Positions 1-3,964 of a stretch of 5,525 nt of DNA are shown piece after piece. Source of the stretch: Candidatus Dadabacteria bacterium RIFCSPHIGHO2_12_FULL_53_21 (GTDB taxonomy: Bacteria; Desulfobacterota_D; UBA1144; Nemesobacterales; UBA2774). Positions within the stretch are counted from its first letter, which is position 1. Each line of letters begins with the position of its first letter. The translations under genes were made by a program, and so were the position numbers. A model generated the notes under the pieces. It saw only the letters and a list, made by a program, of their open reading frames with translations, was not told the origin of the DNA and made no database searches. Where the stretch lies: positions 1-5,525 of the forward strand of contig MFCJ01000114.1 of NCBI GenBank assembly GCA_001775255.1, read 5' to 3'.

Positions 1-1211
1 TGATGCGCAGAACCTGCGCTCGCACACGTAGTGTGTTTTACGATTCCTTCCAATCCCTCCAGCCCGACCGGCATCTCATATGTCTGCGGCGACTCGCCGC
101 CCGTTCGCCCTGAGCCTGCCTGTCCTGAGCTTCGTCGAAGGGTCGAAGGGCCGGACTGTGGAATAGCCCGCCGCATCTTCCGCAGGTGCCATTCGACCGA
201 CTGCGCCTGGCTTGAGAGCAGGCATATGTCGGGCGGCTTGTGCATCCACCCGAATACGCCCCCCTCCAGCTGAGACGCGATCATGAACGCGGCCCCTTCC
301 CCCGCGAGCTCGTAGATCTCCCCCGGCTCCATCTCCGGGTTAAGCTCACGGAGCCTCCTGAAATACATCTCGGCCGATTTATACTCCCGCCCGCCCGTGA
401 GCGCAGGCTGCCCGGCAGCCTCCTCGTAAAGCCCCCTGAAAACCTCGTTATACCACCTCGACGGCGAGCAGGGGTCAGACTTCTTCTTTTCCTTCCGCAC
501 CGGTTCCTCATCCTCCCCCGTAATGGGACCACGGGGGCCCTGCCCTGCCCGCGCAAGGTGGATTTGACCGGCCTTACCTTCTTTGGTCTCGGCGTCGCCT
601 TCGCGAGCCTGACGGCGGTCATTGCGCGGAGCCTCCTGATCGGGCCCCCCGGTCTCCCGTATAAAGCCGTAATTCCTTTCCACCACCTCGCTCACTTCCT
701 TTGCTTCTTCATTCACACGCACGCCGTCATACGCGCGCTTGCGGCCGTCCGCGTTCTTTGCGGACGTGTTCTTACTCTCGTCTCTCTTATTAAGATCTTC
801 TCCTGTATTTGGGGGGACGGATTCTTCATGGACGTAGGGGACATTTTCTTCCCCCACAGTGGGGGACATTTCTTTCATTATGATCCTCAACTTTCTCACG
901 AGAGGGTCGATGCTGAACACCACTCCTTTCGTCCTCCCGTTCCCGTGCAAGCTGACCTTCCTCTTGAGGAGCCCCTTCTTCTCGAGCGAGGTCAGGACCC
1001 TTCTGATAGACCTCTCGTTCATCCCGCTCACCTCGGACAGGTGTCCGTACGGGTTCATGGTCCCGCTGAACGAGTAATAGTCCACATAGTCGAGCAATAT
1101 GGTATATTCGTTATTGGTGATGCCGAGCTCGGCGCGCTTGAGCCTGAGCGCCCTCGGCACGCGCATGAAACCCTTCTCCGTAATCAGACTCTCCCAGTTC
1201 TCCCCGCTCAT
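1..1211 (-). CDS. HTH-domain protein resembling a replication-initiation protein (3' end outside window)
   Basis: The frame is open for 403 codons from ATG at 1211 to the left edge. The start is set by GGAG (minus strand, 1218-1221) six bases upstream and by an in-frame TAG a short way further upstream with no ATG between. Residues about 15-110 look like a winged helix-turn-helix: LGITNNEYTILL, then LSEVSGMNERSIRRVLTSLE (about 58-77) and KKGLLKRK leading into the wing. This pattern is typical of HTH_36 or Rep_O-like DNA-binding domains of phage and plasmid replication proteins. Residues about 113-245 form a charged, low-complexity linker. A second compact domain follows at about 251-349 (RWYNEVFRGLYEEAAG, then YKSAEMYFRRLRELNPEMEP, then FGWMHKPPDICLL), with conserved-looking aromatic residues. 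I do not recognise this domain. The tail after about 350 appears to be read through interspersed repeats, so the ancestral C-terminus may lie earlier. Replication initiator or transcription regulator of an integrated element is inference. That this is a real gene is well supported by length, RBS and domain-like structure. Confidence 0.75.
   Translation of the reverse strand, partial: MSGENWESLITEKGFMRVPRALRLKRAELGITNNEYTILLDYVDYYSFSGTMNPYGHLSEVSGMNERSIRRVLTSLEKKGLLKRKVSLHGNGRTKGVVFSIDPLVRKLRIIMKEMSPTVGEENVPYVHEESVPPNTGEDLNKRDESKNTSAKNADGRKRAYDGVRVNEEAKEVSEVVERNYGFIRETGGPDQEAPRNDRRQAREGDAETKEGKAGQIHLARAGQGPRGPITGEDEEPVRKEKKKSDPCSPSRWYNEVFRGLYEEAAGQPALTGGREYKSAEMYFRRLRELNPEMEPGEIYELAGEGAAFMIASQLEGGVFGWMHKPPDICLLSSQAQSVEWHLRKMRRAIPQSGPSTLRRSSGQAGSGRTGGESPQTYEMPVGLEGLEGIVKHTTCASAGSAH
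5..22. repeat. Interspersed hairpin repeat, copy 1 (GCGCAG-AAC-CTGCGC)
   Basis: A perfect 6-bp stem with a 3-nt loop (5-10 and 14-19), followed by TCG. The whole 18 nt recurs identically at 3439-3456. This copy lies inside the last visible codons of the HTH gene, close to what is probably its 3' end. Confidence 0.8.
101..152. repeat. GC-rich interspersed repeat inside the HTH gene
   Basis: CCTGAGC occurs at 109-115 and 124-130, and GTCGAAGG is tandemly duplicated at 134-141 and 142-149. The stretch, with CCGTTCGCCCTGAGCCTG at its left end, resembles the short CCGTTCGCCCTGAGC/TCGAAGGGC repeats that I recall being scattered through many environmental bacterial genomes. It is read in frame on the minus strand as a Gly/Ser/Arg-rich tail (about residues 354-370), which looks like non-domain filler. 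Confidence 0.6.
746..766. repeat. Inverted repeat in the linker of the HTH gene
   Basis: CGTCCGC (746-752) and GCGGACG (760-766) are perfect inverse copies separated by a 7-nt loop. The repeat lies in the disordered linker (about residues 149-156). It may be a palindromic repeat that was absorbed into the coding sequence, or a chance stem in GC-rich DNA. Confidence 0.4.
804..875 (-). repeat. Three tandem degenerate 24-nt repeats encoding octapeptides
   Basis: Read on the minus strand, three consecutive 24-nt units encode KEMSPTVG, EENVPYVH and EESVPPNT (residues 113-136). The shared pattern is [KE]-E-x-[SV]-P-x-[VN]-x. At DNA level each unit carries a GAA(G)AA...TCCCC core. The first unit contains a perfect palindrome at 850-866 (TCCCCCAC, one central base, GTGGGGGA). 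Similar Ser-Pro-Thr-Val-Gly linker repeats occur in phage-type HTH proteins, from memory. Confidence 0.6.
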
Positions 1212-1259
1212 CTCAGTCTCCGTGTCAGTCCTGTTAGAATTCGGTCTCTACGATCATAC

Positions 1260-1303
1260 TTCCCTCTCCCTTGAGGGAACAGTTGCAAGCAAGCGTGCAA
1301 CTG
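1260..1303. repeat. Two adjacent hairpins between the DUF559 and HTH genes
   Basis: The first hairpin is TTCCCTC (1260-1266) with GAGGGAA (1273-1279) and a 6-nt loop. The second starts at the next base: CAGTTGCA (1280-1287) with TGCAACTG (1296-1303) and an 8-nt loop. They fill most of the 103-bp gap upstream of the HTH gene and downstream of the DUF559 stop. Neither is followed by a T-run on either strand, so they are not classic intrinsic terminators. The CCCTCTCCCTTGAGGGA part resembles the palindromes that often follow DUF559 genes. Confidence 0.55.
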
Positions 1304-1314
1304 GTCGCCTTCCC

Positions 1315-1737
1315 CTATGAAGCATCGAAGCTCATTAACTCCCGGCTCAATGCCACATAACCCAAAATAGGGTCAGGGTGAGGGTGATACAACTCACTCT
1401 CATCCAAAGCTCTAACTATTACGTCCAATACAATCTCCACGTCCTCAAGCACCTCATTATTCCAAAACCTGAGAACCCGATAGCCCTCAGATTCGAGCCA
1501 TGCTGTGCGTTCATTGCCATATGCGATTTGTTCTCCATGTTGCCCGCCGTCCACTTCCACGACCAGCTTCCTTTCCTGACAAACAAAGTCCACAATGTAC
1601 TTTCCGATCGGCTTCTGCCTTCGAAACTTTTCCCCATCGGTCTGCCTGTTGCGAAGACGTTTCCACAATTTCAACTCGGCATCGGTGAAGTTTCTCCTCA
1701 TTGCCCTTGCGCTGGCTGTGGAGCTTTTTCTATTCAT
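1315..1737 (-). CDS. DUF559 domain protein, Vsr-like endonuclease fold
   Basis: The 140-residue product matches the DUF559 family closely: RAMRRNFTDAELKLWKRLRN (residues 11-30), KFRRQKPIGKYIVDFVC (37-53), KLVVEVDGGQH (57-67), then ERTAWLESEGYRVLRFWNNE. The family is related to the very-short-patch repair endonucleases and the PD-(D/E)xK nuclease fold. The likely acidic active-site residues E21, D50, E61 and D63, and H67, are all present, so the domain looks intact. The true substrate and role of DUF559 proteins are unknown. ATG at 1737 has a purine-rich GAGGGGG just upstream; M13 is a possible later start. The C-terminal 25 or so residues (from HPHPDP on) are read through a CACCCTCACCCTGACCCT repeat and are probably not part of the fold. 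The gene is flanked by hairpins on both sides and shares no function with its neighbours, so it may be a mobile cassette (inference). Confidence 0.9.
   Translation of the reverse strand: MNRKSSTASARAMRRNFTDAELKLWKRLRNRQTDGEKFRRQKPIGKYIVDFVCQERKLVVEVDGGQHGEQIAYGNERTAWLESEGYRVLRFWNNEVLEDVEIVLDVIVRALDESELYHPHPDPILGYVALSRELMSFDAS
1369..1386. repeat. AGGGTCAGGGTGAGGGTG repeat in the 3' end of the DUF559 gene
   Basis: Degenerate GGGTSA units. On the minus strand it reads CACCCTCACCCTGACCCT, a sequence I associate with the 3' flank of DUF559 genes, where it is usually followed directly by a CTCCC/GGGAG palindrome. Here the matching palindrome lies about 90 bp away, at 1260-1279. Confidence 0.5.
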
Positions 1738-1756
1738 ATCCCCCTCATCCTCACCA

Positions 1757-1781
1757 CATGCTCGACAAATCGGAGAGCATG
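1757..1781. repeat. Inverted repeat upstream of the DUF559 gene
   Basis: CATGCTC (1757-1763) and GAGCATG (1775-1781) are perfect 7-bp arms with an 11-nt spacer, about 20 bp upstream of the DUF559 start codon. It could be an operator or a leader hairpin near the start, or the border of the DUF559 cassette. The rest of the 1738-1908 gap holds short GC-rich palindromes only (for example CCCA-CGC-TGGG near 1846) and no gene. Confidence 0.45.
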
Positions 1782-1908
1782 GTCACAGTTACCCAAGAGG
1801 CTAAAGAGTCCGGGCGTCCTACTTCTCGCTCGCTCGAAGCAGTTTCCCACGCTGGGGAGAAGGAACTCTGTTTGAGCGGTTGAGGAGTAAGTAATCCGAC
1901 CGTAGAGA

Positions 1909-2748
1909 TTAACAATTTTTCATGCCTGCTCTTTTTCTTCTGAGAGACAGCGTCAAAATTCCAAGAAGGCCAAGTATTACCGCGGCCGCCATCATCCCCC
2001 ATTCATTAAGGGTCGGTATAGGCCTTGATATAGCGAACTCCTGACCGATGATCTGAAAAACGAGGTCCGGGAAGTCGGCGTCGCAATCGGCCTGGGCCGG
2101 CGTGAACTTTACACATCCGGTACTGAACCCGTCGCCCGGGTTCTCCCAGACGAAAGGACTTAGCGTCTGTACGGTCCTTTCAAACCAGAACCACTGCCCG
2201 TTCTGAATGAAAGCTATGTTCGCCCGGACCGAGACCCAGTATGTGCCGGGCTGGAGCGGGCACGTATGCGGGAGAATTATATTAAACTCCGGATTCGTTA
2301 AATCATCCGGCAATATATCGTCGTAAACACATTTGTCTACTAAGTGACCCGGCAGGCCGTCCCTGTCTACGTAAAAATCTACATCGACCGAATCTATGAG
2401 GTCAGGGGTAGTTTCGTCGAACGCCCCGAATACCCTTACTGTGTCTATAACCCAGAAAAACCCTTCCGGCACGAGGAAATCGTCCGCCGCGCGTGAATCA
2501 TATTGATTGAGTGATCCTCCCCCATCCGTGAAGTCCTGGGAGGAAATGTCGGAAGAAGATACATTATCCGCCTGGTCCCACAAAGTATCCGGAGGCACTG
2601 ACACGGCGGGCGGAGTATCCGTGTCCTCCATTAAAGGGCTTACCGCAAACGCACCGGACGAGAGAAAAAATACGGCGTTAAATAACGAGCAGATAAAAAG
2701 GAGCTTCAGGTATGGATATATTCTATAACTGAATTTGTCACGGGACAT
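1909..2748 (-). CDS. Secreted IPTL-CTERM sorting-domain protein
   Basis: The 279-residue protein has a clear Sec signal peptide (hydrophobic stretch about 14-34, cleavage after AFA at 35) and a C-terminal sorting signal: IPTLNEWG at 244-251, a membrane helix at about 252-269, then RRKR at 270-273. This is the IPTLxxWG form recognised by exosortase H (XrtH) in established family descriptions, so the mature protein should be exported, processed at this signal and displayed or released at the surface. The middle (about 75-240) looks like an all-beta extracellular domain: DSRAADDFLVPEGFFWVI, SVDVDFYVDRDGLPGHLV, PLQPGTYWVSVRANIAF, NGQWFWFERTVQ. The same pattern occurs in secreted proteins of unknown function in other bacteria (from memory). 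The start is supported by GGAGG ten bases upstream. Ligand and role are unknown. It is divergent from the GNAT gene and has its own predicted promoter. Confidence 0.9.
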   Translation of the reverse strand: MSRDKFSYRIYPYLKLLFICSLFNAVFFLSSGAFAVSPLMEDTDTPPAVSVPPDTLWDQADNVSSSDISSQDFTDGGGSLNQYDSRAADDFLVPEGFFWVIDTVRVFGAFDETTPDLIDSVDVDFYVDRDGLPGHLVDKCVYDDILPDDLTNPEFNIILPHTCPLQPGTYWVSVRANIAFIQNGQWFWFERTVQTLSPFVWENPGDGFSTGCVKFTPAQADCDADFPDLVFQIIGQEFAISRPIPTLNEWGMMAAAVILGLLGILTLSLRRKRAGMKNC

Positions 2749-2807
2749 ATATCATCATCCTCCGGAAACCGGATTTATTTTAGGAAAAATAATCAATTAC
2801 GAACTCA

Positions 2808-2836
2808 ATTTTAACAGAAACGAGAACTGCGTACAA
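2808..2836 (-). promoter_or_regulatory. Predicted sigma70-type promoter of the first IPTL-CTERM gene
   Basis: On the minus strand, a -35-like TTGTAC (2831-2836) is separated by 17 bp from a -10-like TAAAAT (2808-2813). This would give an untranslated leader of about 50 nt. The -10 is close to consensus; the -35 matches only in TTG. Confidence 0.45.
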
Positions 2837-2847
2837 TCATCCCGGAA

Positions 2848-2890
2848 CAAACCGGTATTTATGCGCCCCTATACCGGACACGCCGGTTTG
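2848..2890. promoter_or_regulatory. Nested palindrome between divergent promoters, possible operator
   Basis: The outer arms are CAAACCGG (2848-2855) and CCGGTTTG (2883-2890). The inner arms are CCGGTAT (2852-2858) and ATACCGG (2871-2877), sharing the CCGG of the left outer arm. Further AAACCGG copies occur near 2765 and 2933. The element sits exactly between the predicted -35 boxes of the two divergent genes, where a dimeric regulator could act on both. The binding protein is unknown, and a repeat-type hairpin is an alternative. Confidence 0.4.
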
Positions 2891-2918
2891 ACCATATATT
2901 TTAATATTGATTTATAAA
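2888..2918 (+). promoter_or_regulatory. Possible promoter of the GNAT gene
   Basis: TTGACC (2888-2893) is followed by an AT-rich spacer and TATAAA (2913-2918). The spacing is 19 bp, longer than ideal; TTTATA at 2911 would give 17 bp with a weaker box. Transcription would begin shortly before the ribosome-binding site of the gene. Confidence 0.35.
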
Positions 2919-2946
2919 TCACAAATTCTCGAAACCGGAGATTCCA

Positions 2947-3435
2947 ATGCCAGATGTAAATATCCGAGAAGCGAGGGCCGGGGACGCGGTCCGCATGGCG
3001 GAGATATTGAGGGAGATCGGATGGTCCGATAGGAGGAACACGCTTCCGCTTGAGGAGGTCGCGGGGCCTATCGAAAAGCTGATCGAGCACTGCGTCAGTG
3101 ACAGGGAAGGACATTCGATTATTGTCGCCGCCGATGAAGACGATACGGTGCTCGGCTTTCTCAACGTCCACTGGGTCCCGTTCATAATGCTCGGGAGCCT
3201 GGAGGGATACGTCTCGGACGTATTCGTAAGCCCTTCGGAGGGCGGCATGGGGGTCGGGAAGGCGCTCGTCGAACACGTCATCGAAGAGGGTAAGCAAAGG
3301 GGCTGCATGAGGCTCATGCTCACGAACGGCAAGGAAAAGCTCTCTTATAAGACCGGTTTCTACAAGAAGCTCGGCTGGACGGAGAGGCCCTCAGTCGCCA
3401 ACTTCGTCTACTACTACAGGGAGCCCTGGTCGTAG
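2947..3435 (+). CDS. GNAT family N-acetyltransferase
   Basis: The 162-residue protein has the length and order of a single GNAT domain: beta1 VNIREARAGDAVRMAEILRE (4-23), the beta-hairpin IIVAADEDDTVLGFLNVHWV (58-77), motif A at 89-125 (VSDVFVSPSEGGMGVGKAL, then VEHVIEEGKQRGCMRLML) and motif B at 134-144 (YKTGFYKKLGW). GNAT enzymes transfer acetyl from acetyl-CoA to an amine of a small molecule, peptide or protein; the substrate cannot be read from sequence. In the pyrophosphate-binding loop, Gly-Met-Gly-Val-Gly is intact, but the usual Arg or Gln at its start is Gly99. GGAG ends six bases before ATG 2947. It is divergent from one IPTL-CTERM gene and convergent with the other. Soluble cytoplasmic enzyme; no signal peptide. 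Confidence 0.9.
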   Translation: MPDVNIREARAGDAVRMAEILREIGWSDRRNTLPLEEVAGPIEKLIEHCVSDREGHSIIVAADEDDTVLGFLNVHWVPFIMLGSLEGYVSDVFVSPSEGGMGVGKALVEHVIEEGKQRGCMRLMLTNGKEKLSYKTGFYKKLGWTERPSVANFVYYYREPWS

Positions 3436-3438
3436 GCA

Positions 3439-3456
3439 GCGCAGAACCTGCGCTCG
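3439..3456. repeat. Interspersed hairpin repeat, copy 2 (GCGCAG-AAC-CTGCGC)
   Basis: Identical over 18 nt to 5-22: stem 3439-3444 with 3448-3453, loop AAC, then TCG. It begins four bases after the GNAT stop codon, so it would sit at the immediate 3' end of that mRNA, where a stable hairpin could protect the transcript from 3' exonucleases (inference). Confidence 0.85.
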
Positions 3457-3558
3457 TATATGATTCTACTGAATCTCCTCCGCTCAACCAATGACCGGAG
3501 CCAATCTCGTCTTTTTTTCTTCCCCGACATTACAGAATTTGCGTTAAAAAAATAGATC

Positions 3559-3617
3559 GTTAACGCGTATAAAAATGTTTTAGGGATGGGGTGGAATTAA
3601 AACATTTTAGCGTTAAC
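3559..3617. repeat. Long AT-rich inverted repeat
   Basis: The inner arms AAAATGTTTTA (3572-3582) and TAAAACATTTT (3598-3608) are perfect 11-bp inverse copies around a 15-nt G-rich loop. The outer arms GTTAACGC (3559-3566) and GCGTTAAC (3610-3617) extend the match, with a bulge of about 4 nt on the left side. A third GCGTTAA lies at 3541. It could be a regulator binding site, the ends of a tiny mobile element or a cruciform-forming repeat; the sequence does not decide. Confidence 0.7.
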
Positions 3618-3658
3618 ATGATATTTTTAGCAAATTATGTTCAGTCGGATGATTTTTG

Positions 3659-3692
3659 CTTCTTTTCATCAAGGAAAAGAAGAAGATCCTTG
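3659..3692. repeat. Two overlapping, mutually exclusive hairpins
   Basis: CTTCTTTT (3659-3666) pairs with AAAAGAAG (3675-3682), while CAAGGA (3670-3675) pairs with TCCTTG (3687-3692). The second hairpin uses the loop and one arm base of the first, so only one can form at a time. No coding region follows that they could control. Confidence 0.45.
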
Positions 3693-3733
3693 CTTGTTAA
3701 TTCTCTTTTCGAAAGACCACACTGCGTGTGTGT

Positions 3734-3755
3734 CGCGGCTGGAAGCCGCTCCTAC
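3734..3755 (-). repeat. REP element with GTAG head
   Basis: On the minus strand the order is GTAGGA, then stem GCGGCT, loop TCC and stem AGCCGC (hairpin 3735-3749). A GTAG-type tetranucleotide followed by an imperfect or perfect GC-rich palindrome is the established layout of bacterial REP sequences, which are moved by REP-associated tyrosine transposases (RAYTs). The GTAGGAGCGGCTTCCAGCCGC form is widespread in Gammaproteobacteria and others (from memory). No RAYT gene is in the window. Confidence 0.75.
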
Positions 3756-3784
3756 AGGGGGTTTAGAAAGCAGTATCGCTAAAG

Positions 3785-3833
3785 CAAAAAAGCCCCTTCC
3801 CCCGTATGGGAGGAAGAGGCTTAATTTTTTTTT
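3785..3833. terminator. Bidirectional intrinsic terminator
   Basis: A 14-position stem with two mismatches (3790-3803 with 3809-3822) and a short loop around GTATG is followed on the plus strand by nine T residues (3825-3833) and preceded by six A residues (3786-3791), which read as U on the minus transcript. It lies between convergent genes and can end transcription of the GNAT gene from the left and of the second IPTL-CTERM gene from the right. Confidence 0.85.
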
Positions 3834-3866
3834 GTCATTGCGAGGTTCCGCAGGAACCGCGGCAAT
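3833..3866. repeat. TGTCATTGCGAG-type interspersed hairpin repeat
   Basis: The head TGTCATTGCGAG (3833-3844) runs into a hairpin GGTTCC-GCA-GGAACC (3844-3858), enclosed by a second inverse pair ATTGC (3837-3841) and GCAAT (3862-3866). The TGTCATTGCGAG...GCAATCTG form is a repeat I recall from many unrelated bacterial genomes. Confidence 0.65.
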
Positions 3867-3879
3867 CTGATTCTTATTT

Positions 3880-3956
3880 TGTCGTTTCGAACCGGAGTGT
3901 GAGAAACCTATCTTATATATTTAAAAAATAGATTTCTCCTTTCAGTCGAAATGACA
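3880..3956. repeat. TGTCRTTTCGA-headed imperfect inverted repeat, MITE-like
   Basis: The left arm (3880-3911) begins TGTCGTTTCGA and ends GAGAAACCTAT. The right arm (3928-3956), read on the minus strand, begins TGTCATTTCGA and ends GAGAAATCTAT. The arms enclose a 16-nt AT-rich loop. The head matches that of the repeat starting at 3833, so the two are probably one family. It ends nine bases from the stop codon of the second IPTL-CTERM gene and would be the first structure in the 3' UTR of that mRNA. Confidence 0.7.
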
Positions 3957-3964
3957 TGCGTCCT

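Larger units (their letters stand above)
3436..3964. other. Gene-free repeat island between convergent genes
   Basis: These 529 bp follow the GNAT stop and precede, convergently, the stop of the second IPTL-CTERM gene. No convincing gene is present: the short open frames at 3591-3870 run through hairpins and a terminator. In order it holds a copy of the 18-nt hairpin repeat, a long AT-rich inverted repeat, two mutually exclusive hairpins, small palindromes TCTTT-TCG-AAAGA (3704-3716) and CACAC-TGC-GTGTG (3718-3730), a REP element, a bidirectional terminator and a TGTCRTT-headed repeat pair. It is more AT-rich at 3510-3715 than the genes around it. Confidence 0.75.

Noticed and set aside
240..1274. 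344-codon open frame on the plus strand
   Set aside because: It is antisense to the HTH gene, which has a good ribosome-binding site and a recognisable winged-helix pattern. The plus-strand product is Pro/Leu/Arg-rich with no domain pattern, as expected from a shadow frame in GC-rich DNA.
2749..2946. Sigma54-type (-24/-12) promoter, as known for some PEP-CTERM genes
   Set aside because: No GG...GC pair with TGGCAC and TTGCW spacing was found upstream of either IPTL-CTERM gene; sigma70-type boxes are present instead.
3478..3518. CTCCG/CGGAG stem followed by seven T residues as a GNAT terminator
   Set aside because: The stem is only 5 bp with a 13-nt loop, and the T-run starts 11 bases after it. 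The structure at 3785-3833 is far better.
3591..3870. Two overlapping short plus-strand frames in the repeat island
   Set aside because: They run through the AT-rich inverted repeat, the REP hairpin and the terminator, lack good ribosome-binding sites and show no protein-like composition.
3436..3964. CRISPR array or complete insertion sequence in the repeat-rich spacer
   Set aside because: There are no regularly spaced direct repeats with unique spacers, and no transposase frame. The repeats are single hairpins of different families.
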